Below, piece after piece: positions 6,718 through 15,030 of a DNA stretch of 34,352 nt. This stretch comes from Euryarchaeota archaeon UBA39. GTDB taxonomy: Archaea > Thermoplasmatota > Poseidoniia > Poseidoniales > Thalassarchaeaceae. Each line of letters begins with the position of its first letter. Positions within the stretch are counted from its first letter, which is position 1. The notes under the pieces are model-generated. The model did not search any database and was not told where the DNA came from. It was given only the letters and a program-made list of their open reading frames with translations. The position numbers and the translations under genes were made by a program. The stretch spans positions 3,239 to 37,590 of the forward strand of contig DAQW01000122.1 in NCBI GenBank assembly GCA_002503045.1. Direction: 5' to 3'.

Positions 6718-9224
6718 CCCAATAATGCCCTATGAACTGATGCTTGAACTTCCATCATTCGATCATTTGCACCAATTTCACGGAATACAGTCAGGGCCCT
6801 CTGGAGATGAGACATTCGACTTGAACGATTAGGGTCGGAACTACCCAGGCGAGCGAGAATCTCCCCCAAGAGCATACGATGATCATTTGCTTCAGCTAAA
6901 GCCAATGCATCCAGATAGTATTCCATTGCTTCATCGGGACGTCCAGTATCCATCATTACTTCACCTAATAACATCTTAATTTCTACAGATGCGCGATGAT
7001 CGGGTTCTTGCGACATTGCAGTTAATGCCTCACTATAGTGGTGAACCGCTAATTCCAAATCTCCTGTCTTAGAATATAATCTCCCTAATACTGTACGTGC
7101 TCTTGCATGTAGATGATGATCTGCTTCAACTGTTAAATCATGAGCAATCATTGCATGATTCCTAGCAGAATCAATTTTATTCATATCTAACAATACAGAA
7201 GCAAGACGGATTCTAGAAAGTATCAATTGATTATCCTTATCACTATCAAGTATTTTTTCAACCTCATTATAGGCTTCAAGTGCACGCTTTGGTTTCCTTA
7301 ATCTTCGATGGATACTACCCACATTCAAATATGTCCTAGCAGCACTAACTGCATCACCAGTCTCAATAAACACTGCTAAACTTTGGTCTAATAGTTTGAG
7401 CGCAGGCACTAGATTATCCCGATGTACTTCAATATCTGCAAGAGAAGAAAGCAATCTAGCACCTTGTTCTGCTAATCCATGTTTTTTAGCTAAGGGTAAT
7501 GCTTCATTATGACAACTCTCCGCTTCAGGCCACCTATTCTGAAGAATCAACAAATCCCCCTTAATCTCCAAAAATGAAATCTGTGAAATTTCACTCATTT
7601 CAGAATAATCCACAGAGTCCAATACAGTGAGAAGATTGGTATGTCCTGCAGAAACAAGATCTTGCCCAACTTCTCCTAATATGTTTGCAAATTCATCAGT
7701 ATTTCCTGCTTCTGCAAGGTGGTGAAGAAATTCCAAATCGTCAATTCGTGACCCTCGATGTGCACGATAGTGAGATGCTGCATTATCATGAAGTTCTTTT
7801 TTTACAACATTATCCATTGATGAAGTTAAAAATTCTCGAATTAAATCATGTACATCAAACGATTCTTTGGATATTTGACGTGCTAATCCTTTTTCTACAA
7901 GCCCGTCGACTAAATCAATATCCACATTTGCCTTGGAAATCGCTTCCATTGGAACCGCATCACGGAAGACTGCTAATGCACCAAGTAGCCTCTTTTCCCC
8001 ACCTGACAATCGACTAAAAATTTCCTCTTCAATGAATGTTTCAAGAGTTTCATGAAACGTATCTCCTACGCCACCTCGGTTAATCAACTGCAGAACTAAA
8101 GGATGCCCCCGTGACAAATTATAGAGATGAAGAAAGGTAGTTGGATCCAAATCTGGGACCTGATTAAGTAAATGCCTACATGCTTCCTGATCCAAACCGT
8201 CTAATGGCATCACTAATGTTGTAATTCTGCCCTCTGAATCTTTTTGAGGGACAACCATCCGATATGAACGAGAAAATAATACTAAACCGACTCTTTCACA
8301 AATATCTAACCTCTGAGTCAAACCTCGGATAATTCCAATTAATATTTCATCATTTACTTTATGCAAGTCATCAATAACAATCAATGCAGGAACTGATTCA
8401 AGACTGTTCAAAATTATTTCGAGACTAACATCAATTTGTGGGACAGAAGTACCATGAAGATAATCTGATAAATCAGAAGAACCGATTTGTAAAAGCCATT
8501 CGCCAACAACATCGAGAAAAGCTCGAGAACCATCCCAATCTTGACATCGATGATATAACAAATTACGCTGATGAGTGAATTCCTCTATCAAACGTCCAGC
8601 CATCGACGTTTTTCCAATTCCTGCAATTCCAGGGACTAATATTGAAGTTGATTTAGCATCAAGCAATGCAACCATATTCTCAAGTTCTGTCTCCCTACCA
8701 TAGAAACGACGAGTTCTAGGTAAATCTGCTAAAGAATTCACTAGTTGTTTCTCAATATGTTTAGACAAATCTCTTTCAATAATTTCAGGACTAAGGACCC
8801 TCATATCCAAAACACCTGATTCATCTAAGTAACGAATAATATCAACAATTCTCATTGGAAATGAAAGATAATCAGATGCGGCTCCTAATGTCATTTTTTC
8901 AGGACCATCGGAACCCATCATAGTAAATTCAAACTCAGAATATTCAACAAATACTCGATCTGCTGATTCCATACCTAAATCAGTTAAGAAATACGCCTTA
9001 CGCTTTCGAGAAACACCCGCAATATGGGCTTGCCTTTCAATAAGTAAACCCTCATCTTTCAAACCACCAATAGCACGAGGGACATTACTTCGTGCAATAG
9101 ATACTGCATTAGCAATACCCATCTGTGAAATAGAGAAAGGAACTTCTATTGATTCTGAAAATTCATAAAAGTCTCTCAGATGAAGAAGTATTCTTTCCTG
9201 TACACCGGGCCGTGGTAATGTCAA
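6714..9224 (-). CDS. Winged-helix / STAND ATPase / TPR protein
   Basis: An 836-residue cytoplasmic protein. Residues about 8-90 form a winged-helix domain (ERILLHLRDF, NVPRAIGGLKDEGLL, KRKAYFLTDLG) of the MarR/ArsR-like type that binds DNA. A linker leads to RRFYGRETEL and a STAND P-loop NTPase: Walker A GIAGIGKTS with G204-K205-T206, Walker B ALIVIDDLH with D285-D286, a sensor-like VLFSRS, and the GHPL motif. A second helical domain follows, then about seven TPR-like repeats from roughly 520 to the end. Family knowledge: such proteins are ligand-gated signal switches, with TPRs sensing and ATP holding the off state. The TTG start at 9224 is chosen because AGGAGGG precedes it at good spacing and it avoids overlap with the upstream gene. 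The target genes are unknown; the adjacent pilin or surface genes are candidates. Confidence 0.82.
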   Translation of the reverse strand: MTLPRPGVQERILLHLRDFYEFSESIEVPFSISQMGIANAVSIARSNVPRAIGGLKDEGLLIERQAHIAGVSRKRKAYFLTDLGMESADRVFVEYSEFEFTMMGSDGPEKMTLGAASDYLSFPMRIVDIIRYLDESGVLDMRVLSPEIIERDLSKHIEKQLVNSLADLPRTRRFYGRETELENMVALLDAKSTSILVPGIAGIGKTSMAGRLIEEFTHQRNLLYHRCQDWDGSRAFLDVVGEWLLQIGSSDLSDYLHGTSVPQIDVSLEIILNSLESVPALIVIDDLHKVNDEILIGIIRGLTQRLDICERVGLVLFSRSYRMVVPQKDSEGRITTLVMPLDGLDQEACRHLLNQVPDLDPTTFLHLYNLSRGHPLVLQLINRGGVGDTFHETLETFIEEEIFSRLSGGEKRLLGALAVFRDAVPMEAISKANVDIDLVDGLVEKGLARQISKESFDVHDLIREFLTSSMDNVVKKELHDNAASHYRAHRGSRIDDLEFLHHLAEAGNTDEFANILGEVGQDLVSAGHTNLLTVLDSVDYSEMSEISQISFLEIKGDLLILQNRWPEAESCHNEALPLAKKHGLAEQGARLLSSLADIEVHRDNLVPALKLLDQSLAVFIETGDAVSAARTYLNVGSIHRRLRKPKRALEAYNEVEKILDSDKDNQLILSRIRLASVLLDMNKIDSARNHAMIAHDLTVEADHHLHARARTVLGRLYSKTGDLELAVHHYSEALTAMSQEPDHRASVEIKMLLGEVMMDTGRPDEAMEYYLDALALAEANDHRMLLGEILARLGSSDPNRSSRMSHLQRALTVFREIGANDRMMEVQASVHRALLG

Positions 9225-9230
9225 ACAAAT

Positions 9231-9237
9231 CCCTCCT
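9231..9237 (-). promoter_or_regulatory. Shine-Dalgarno site deciding TTG start at 9224
   Basis: Minus-strand AGGAGGG is separated by 6 bases from TTG 9224. A frame extension upstream to 9320 would run 77 bases into the preceding gene and has no comparable site. Confidence 0.65.
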
Positions 9238-9243
9238 GTGAGG

Positions 9244-12200
9244 TCACTGATCCTGCACTGTAGATGGATCAGGGACCCACTGTTGTGTGGCTTGATCCCA
9301 ACGCCAACCAGGGTATCCACCGGGTTGCACTACTGGTTGATCTGCTACTGCTTGTTGTGCAACAGTAGGCTGTTCTTCAGCTACAGTCCTCTGCTTAGCC
9401 CACGCATACGGATCTTCTTCTTGGACCGTCTCATTTGCAGATGGAGTATCAAAATCATCTTCATCTTCAAATTCAATGAAGAAGAAGACAAATACTGCAC
9501 CTAATATAGCGATAACAGCTAAAACGGCCACTCCGATTAGTACCTTACCAACAGTACTCAATCCTTCTTGTTCACCGCCGACTTTCTCTACTGTTTCAGT
9601 AATTGAAACATCACTAGAACTACCATATGTGAACACTACTTGATTGCTTCCAGGATCTAATTGGCTTGCAGGTAAAGTAAATGACCATGAACCATTATCA
9701 TCGACTAATGTCTGCCCTACTCTATACGATCCTAAATTGACATATACTGCAATTCCTGGACGGCCAGCACCGGCAAATACAACTGAATCATCTTCTTCCA
9801 ATGTTGTTGTAAAATCAGACTCAACAGTGAATGTAGCAGATAAAACTGCAAATGTAATTGGATTTGAAGTAGCAATTGAACCAGAAGGATCTCTAGCAAC
9901 AAAAATCACATTTGAAAGGGTCCATTTATCCAACTCTGTAGGTTCATAATAATACATAGAAATCGGATCATATGTCGCCACTCCACTTGGAGTTCTGATG
10001 ACTAAATCATACAAATCGTCATCAGGAATATTCTGATTATCATATGCCTCGAATTGTAACGATTGACCGTCAGGATCAGAGAAATACTGATTCAAATCCA
10101 ATTCACCAATCGTACATCGATCGAGTGCTTGGTTTTGTGATGAATCATCGCAGAAAAGACGGATTTCAGTAGGCCAGTTTACAGACGAAAATGTTGGAGC
10201 TTGATTATTAGCATCAGGTGGATTGTCTGCAGTAATTTGAACCTCAAACCAATTTGAATAATTGTATCCATCATATGCACGTGCCTGAATATAGTATTGC
10301 TGAAGGTGAACAAGTTGTGTAGAATCCCATTCAGCTTGCCATGCACCATTTCCTTGGATGTTATCTTTGGTAACAATAATCTGATCTAACACACCAAAGT
10401 TTGCTTGAGGATCAAGAACCTCAATTTCAATTCGTGTAATCTCTCCATCAGCATCTGTCGCTTGTCCAGATATTACTGTTGTTTGACTTACAGATATTTG
10501 CTGATTAGAAGCAGGTATGAAAATGAAATTTGTTGGAATTCGATTCCTATTATCGACTGTAATCGTTCGAACACTAGCAGTACATTCCCCAACTTCATTT
10601 ACACAGAAATCAGAATCAGCAGCCCATACACGTACCTCGTAAGATTCCCTGGTCTTGGGAAGACCAGAAGTATTCCAGAACCAATTCCATGAGGTCCCTC
10701 CTTCTGCTGCAACACTTCTGATTGCTTCACGTTCATCACTAATTTCACCAGGTAAACGATCAATCTCGATGTGGATATTTTCTATATCATTTCCAGCTAT
10801 TCCGCTGTAAGGGTCACTAGCAGAACCACTGAACATCACACCTTCTCGACCACTATGCTCAGTAGAATCTCCAGGAGTTGTCAAGATAAGCATAGGAGGT
10901 TGAGTATTCAATTTAATTGTCCTAGTCACAATATTTCCATAATCAACACCATCAAATGCGCGGAAAGAGAATGTGTAATCACCTTCTGCTTGTGTAGACA
11001 TATCATAACTAAAATACCACGAACTAAATGGGTGATTATCATAAGTTACTTCATCAACACCACTTGTATCTACTGCGTAAGATGCATCTGCCCAATCGTT
11101 AGTGAAAGGATCCTTCACTTGAATACGTGTTACTTCTCCTTTTTGATCCCATTTTGCAAGTGCATTTCTCTGATCAAGACTCATCTGACTATCTCCATAA
11201 ATACCAATGAAATTACCATCATGGGCACTACCTGTGAAATTCACAATTCTCTTGAATGAATAGAAATCATTCTGTGTTACATTGATTGAAGGTTCAATAT
11301 TAACTAGAGAAACTGCCTCTTGAATAGTCGATGAAGAATCTGGAATTGTGAATGAACCTGTCTGGTATCCTTTGCCAAATTTATACGCAGTATAACGATA
11401 TAATGAAAGTTCACGTGTACCGCTTCCAGTTGCACAATCTGGATCTGCTGAATCGGGCTTATTATCGCCATCATTATCGATTCCATCATTACACGAATTC
11501 TCTGCAGGAGCTGTTGCGAAATTATCTGGATCATTGTCATTAGGACCAAGACCACGGTAATCAAGATGGAAATCCTTTGGAAGTGAAATCCATTCTGTCC
11601 AACCATCATCAGCCGTTTCAAGATCATACAAATCATTCCCTACTGCATCTTTGACTACAATGGAAGCATCAGAAACTCGGATATTGTTCACTGAAGCATA
11701 AAATCGTACTAATTCTGCCTCCCGAACTTGGGCAGCCCACTTGACTGGAAGTTGACCGATGTATACATCTTCTACATCGAAATTCACGTCTGCAAAAGTC
11801 AAAACAGTTGAATTGTTCAACATTTCATTAGCTAACGGGAAATCAGATGGAGTCATATTTTTCTTGTCTGATGTAATCATTATAGGAGGGTAAACATAGC
11901 CCTGATTTGCGTTACCCTCTGGCCAGAATAATCCAACAGGAGTTGTGGCATTAGTCCCTGATTGAACTGGAGGTAGATTTTCAGATTGTACAGTAATAGC
12001 ACTCTTTGTTACGTTGTATGTTTGCATTACGCTACTCCATTGATTTTCTGAAAAGAAAGTAATACTTCCCCTCTCAATAGCATTAGAACTACCATCATTC
12101 CAATGAACAATCCTTGCACCAGTTCCAGGAGCATCGATGGTATTTCTCTGTACGTTTGCTAGAGATCCAATGATTCGCATTGCATCGATCTCATCGGTAC

Positions 12201-13647
12201 CATTGACGGTAATTGTGTTATCTTTCAATGTGAGAGCAGAACGATATACATGAATTGCAGGGCAAAAGAAGGCCTTGGTCAACAAATCGTCCCACACCCT
12301 ATCACTGAGACATTGCTGAGTAGGTGCATGATTGATGGTATTATTCGACAAATGTGATCTTGATGGATAAGATACTAAGCCACCCCAACCGGATTCTCCA
12401 GTATGGTAATCTCCAACAATAATCGGCTCACGTGCAGTATTTTGAATAGTATTATTTTCGATGATAGTATCAAAACTACCAAACTGCCAAATTCCATTGT
12501 AACCTCCAATCGGACCAATTACATTGTCATGAATGTGTGCTTCAGAACTCTTTACAACAATTCCAGAACCTTCAGATGAACCCTCCACTTTAGAATTAGA
12601 AAATATTACCGATGCATCATCGTAAATTGTTAAACCTGCGCCTTCAGCAGTAGTAAGAGTTGAACCAGTAATTTCTAATGGAATCTTTACACCAGAAACT
12701 CGCTTAGGGCCATTCACATCAATTCCTGCACATGTTACTGAGATAGATGCGCCCCTTACAATCCCTGCAGAGTCATCTATCCTTAATCCATAGTCACCAG
12801 ACGCAACACCTGGATGATCAATCAATAGGTAGGAATCTTCAGCCCATAGCACATGTCTCCCCCCATCTTGTTGTCCACATCCCTTGGCACCACCAGTAAA
12901 AACGGGGCTATTCATGACAACAGGAGTGAATGAGGTCCCAGCACCATAAATCTGCACACCTTGACCTGCGACATCAGTTTCATCATCTCCATTGACGAAT
13001 TCACCTCCAATGAATGTAGGAGTTGCAAGGTTTAATGCAAGTACTGAAGTGGTATTTATGCCTTGGAATTTTAATCCTTCAAGAGTCGGACTTGCTCCAT
13101 CCAATACCAATGATGCTATTCTGAATTCATTGTTTACCTGACTTACTTGGGCTGGAAGGCCATACGCATTAACAATAGAAACATGATTTAATTTTGTTTG
13201 CCCAACATCAATACTATCCTTTAGAAGAATCCCTTCACCACAAGAAGGATCGATATTGCTATACCCATTTACTAAAGCACCATCATAACAATCACCAAAT
13301 TGAGATGAATCACCAGGATCCGACCAAGTAAATTGGATTCTAGAACCATTATTTGCCATTCCACTAGAACCACAACTAATATCTCCAGCACATAGATTTC
13401 CTCGAACTGTGATCATAGTTCCATTATTCAATGAAATCTGAGTGCCCGGTTGTATGACTACCTTAGCACCAGCTGTAATCAATAAGTCTCCAGTAACTGT
13501 ATGAGAACCGGACCATACTTCGTCACTAGAAATTGTTCCAGCAGCAGTTGCAGCACTGACTTCTTCGACTGGACCTACTAGAAGTGTAAGCGTACTAAAC
13601 AACATCAACAAAATCAAACTTAGACTGATCGAGCGTTGGGCATCCAT
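9244..13647 (-). CDS. Giant membrane-anchored surface protein: beta-helix, Ig-like repeats, C-terminal TM and Trp-rich cytoplasmic tail
   Basis: A 1467-residue protein. A signal peptide (about 1-33, ending VEEVSAA) is followed by a parallel beta-helix region to about residue 550, with repeated turns such as LKDNTITV and IIENNTIQN. A Cys-flanked Asp loop lies near 720-740 (CNDGIDNDGDN to DPDC), then several Ig-like or cadherin-like beta domains (about 800-1340). One TM helix (about 1366-1390, VLIGVAVLAVIAILGAVFVF) precedes an acidic stretch and a tail of about 70 residues containing PGWRWDQATQQWVPDP, a WW/DUF2510-like Trp motif. Many N-X-S/T sequons suit AglB glycosylation. The start at ATG 13647 places the signal peptide correctly; upstream in-frame codons would add 24 residues of non-signal sequence. 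Role inferred: adhesin or carbohydrate-binding/processing surface protein with intracellular contact. No catalytic site is recognised. Confidence 0.82.
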   Translation of the reverse strand: MDAQRSISLSLILLMLFSTLTLLVGPVEEVSAATAAGTISSDEVWSGSHTVTGDLLITAGAKVVIQPGTQISLNNGTMITVRGNLCAGDISCGSSGMANNGSRIQFTWSDPGDSSQFGDCYDGALVNGYSNIDPSCGEGILLKDSIDVGQTKLNHVSIVNAYGLPAQVSQVNNEFRIASLVLDGASPTLEGLKFQGINTTSVLALNLATPTFIGGEFVNGDDETDVAGQGVQIYGAGTSFTPVVMNSPVFTGGAKGCGQQDGGRHVLWAEDSYLLIDHPGVASGDYGLRIDDSAGIVRGASISVTCAGIDVNGPKRVSGVKIPLEITGSTLTTAEGAGLTIYDDASVIFSNSKVEGSSEGSGIVVKSSEAHIHDNVIGPIGGYNGIWQFGSFDTIIENNTIQNTAREPIIVGDYHTGESGWGGLVSYPSRSHLSNNTINHAPTQQCLSDRVWDDLLTKAFFCPAIHVYRSALTLKDNTITVNGTDEIDAMRIIGSLANVQRNTIDAPGTGARIVHWNDGSSNAIERGSITFFSENQWSSVMQTYNVTKSAITVQSENLPPVQSGTNATTPVGLFWPEGNANQGYVYPPIMITSDKKNMTPSDFPLANEMLNNSTVLTFADVNFDVEDVYIGQLPVKWAAQVREAELVRFYASVNNIRVSDASIVVKDAVGNDLYDLETADDGWTEWISLPKDFHLDYRGLGPNDNDPDNFATAPAENSCNDGIDNDGDNKPDSADPDCATGSGTRELSLYRYTAYKFGKGYQTGSFTIPDSSSTIQEAVSLVNIEPSINVTQNDFYSFKRIVNFTGSAHDGNFIGIYGDSQMSLDQRNALAKWDQKGEVTRIQVKDPFTNDWADASYAVDTSGVDEVTYDNHPFSSWYFSYDMSTQAEGDYTFSFRAFDGVDYGNIVTRTIKLNTQPPMLILTTPGDSTEHSGREGVMFSGSASDPYSGIAGNDIENIHIEIDRLPGEISDEREAIRSVAAEGGTSWNWFWNTSGLPKTRESYEVRVWAADSDFCVNEVGECTASVRTITVDNRNRIPTNFIFIPASNQQISVSQTTVISGQATDADGEITRIEIEVLDPQANFGVLDQIIVTKDNIQGNGAWQAEWDSTQLVHLQQYYIQARAYDGYNYSNWFEVQITADNPPDANNQAPTFSSVNWPTEIRLFCDDSSQNQALDRCTIGELDLNQYFSDPDGQSLQFEAYDNQNIPDDDLYDLVIRTPSGVATYDPISMYYYEPTELDKWTLSNVIFVARDPSGSIATSNPITFAVLSATFTVESDFTTTLEEDDSVVFAGAGRPGIAVYVNLGSYRVGQTLVDDNGSWSFTLPASQLDPGSNQVVFTYGSSSDVSITETVEKVGGEQEGLSTVGKVLIGVAVLAVIAILGAVFVFFFIEFEDEDDFDTPSANETVQEEDPYAWAKQRTVAEEQPTVAQQAVADQPVVQPGGYPGWRWDQATQQWVPDPSTVQDQ

Positions 13648-13717
13648 ACCACTCAGAAATTCTGCTTGTGTATAACATTGATGCCGATTAGTATGACGAT
13701 TAAACCTCAAACAACCC

Positions 13718-13725
13718 ATTTATAA
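13718..13725 (-). promoter_or_regulatory. Candidate TATA box of the 13647 (-) gene
   Basis: TTATAAAT on the minus strand sits inside a conspicuously AT-rich block (about 13718-13790) about 70 bases before ATG 13647. A start site about 25 bases downstream would leave a leader of about 45 bases. The same AT-rich, T-run block lies just after the stop of the upstream subtilase gene (13804) and could also serve as its terminator. Confidence 0.5.
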
Positions 13726-13803
13726 TATCATTAATAAATTAAAATATCAATAATAATATCAAAATGATAATTAAATATCTATTAGACAACAGGTAAACGG
13801 GGC

Positions 13804-15030
13804 TCACGATAGCGATTTTTCGATATTTTGCCCCCAAGAAACTGCATCCAAATGCCCATATCCAGTACGCAAATTATGATCATCTCCAAGCGTTGATTCA
13901 CGTAATGAGTCTTTGATGAGATTAATTTTTGAGCTACTTCCATTGACTTGCTCATATTGATTAATCAAATCGCCATGTTTTTGCAATATCAATGCAAGAG
14001 AACCCACTACAAACACTGTAGATACTGAAGTCCCGCTACTTGAGGCATAAGGGATGCCCAATGAAGGATCATTTGTAGAAATTATATCTGACCCTGGTGC
14101 TGAAACTTCTGGTTTCCTATGAGGATCTATTCTAACTTCTCCATCCATTGAAACAGCACCTCTTGAAGTGTCACTCCATTCAATACCGGCTCTATCTATT
14201 GCACCTACAGCAATTACTTGTTCAATCGAAGCGGGGGTCGAAACATCAGATGAGTTTTCACCTTGATTTCCGGCGGCAGCGATTACAAAAACACCTGCTT
14301 CTAGAGCATCTTGGACTGAAGTAACTGTAGGACCACCTATTGCCATTGTAGGATCAGCTTCTCCACCCAATGACAAACTGATTATATCGGCTTTTTGAGT
14401 CCTCCAACACCATTCTACCGCTTCACCTACAGCCCCATCCTTAACCGAATATCCAGTAGGGCCAAGAGCTGCAGCTACAGAGAGTGTTGCACCGGTTGAT
14501 ACTCCTGTGAATGCGCCCTCTGAAAATAGAATCCCTGCCATCATTGTACCGTGGTGGTCAACCCCATACTCAGTAGGAATTGCATCCGGATTATCTCCAA
14601 CTAAATCTAGAAATCCTCCCATCTTAACATTTGACAATGCTGGATGAGTGAGATCTATTCCAGTATCAACCATGCAAATATGGACTCCGGTTCCATCAAG
14701 ATTCTCATTCTGTAAACTTCTAACACCAGTATCTTCGAAAGCCCATTCCGAAGTAGGAATTAACGGGCCAAACAGAATAGACTCAATTGTAGGATATGCT
14801 ACCACAATAATTGATAAAAATATTACAAGAGCGAATCCTCTCCATGATCTCTCAGTGGTCGGAGAATGCATTACACGTGAAGGAATCTCGTTATATCCAG
14901 GTGCATCTCTATCAATAACAGTCATCATTCCAGGATCTTCCGGTTCAGGAAGAAGTTGGACGTTGTTGGTGTCTAATGGCAAGGCATCAGACTCCAATCC
15001 TGCATTATCAGAATGGCCTTCTTCCACCAC
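13804..15030 (-). CDS. Membrane-anchored subtilisin-like serine protease (S8)
   Basis: A 408-residue protein. A cytoplasmic N-terminus of about 64 residues is followed by a single TM helix (about 66-86, FALVIFLSIIVVAYPTIESI) and then a subtilisin catalytic domain outside the cell. The catalytic set is complete: Asp122 in MVDTGIDL, His160 in DHHGTMMAG, oxyanion Asn255 in AAAGNQG and Ser335 in SGTSVS. No long propeptide or C-terminal sorting domain is present, so it is smaller than many archaeal surface subtilases. The GTG at 15030 lies 23 bases inside the end of the oligosaccharyltransferase gene, which implies co-transcription and probably translational coupling. An alternative Met at residue 35 would shorten only the cytoplasmic part. 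Inferred role: processing or turnover of exported, glycosylated proteins. Confidence 0.9.
   Translation of the reverse strand: MVEEGHSDNAGLESDALPLDTNNVQLLPEPEDPGMMTVIDRDAPGYNEIPSRVMHSPTTERSWRGFALVIFLSIIVVAYPTIESILFGPLIPTSEWAFEDTGVRSLQNENLDGTGVHICMVDTGIDLTHPALSNVKMGGFLDLVGDNPDAIPTEYGVDHHGTMMAGILFSEGAFTGVSTGATLSVAAALGPTGYSVKDGAVGEAVEWCWRTQKADIISLSLGGEADPTMAIGGPTVTSVQDALEAGVFVIAAAGNQGENSSDVSTPASIEQVIAVGAIDRAGIEWSDTSRGAVSMDGEVRIDPHRKPEVSAPGSDIISTNDPSLGIPYASSSGTSVSTVFVVGSLALILQKHGDLINQYEQVNGSSSKINLIKDSLRESTLGDDHNLRTGYGHLDAVSWGQNIEKSLS

Noticed and set aside
9225..9320. N-terminal extension of the STAND protein to 9320
   Set aside because: It overlaps the end of the preceding gene by 77 bases; a good SD sits before the TTG at 9224.
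13718..13790. AT-rich block as a replication origin
   Set aside because: No repeated ORB-like motif and no orc1/cdc6 gene nearby; promoter or terminator use explains it.
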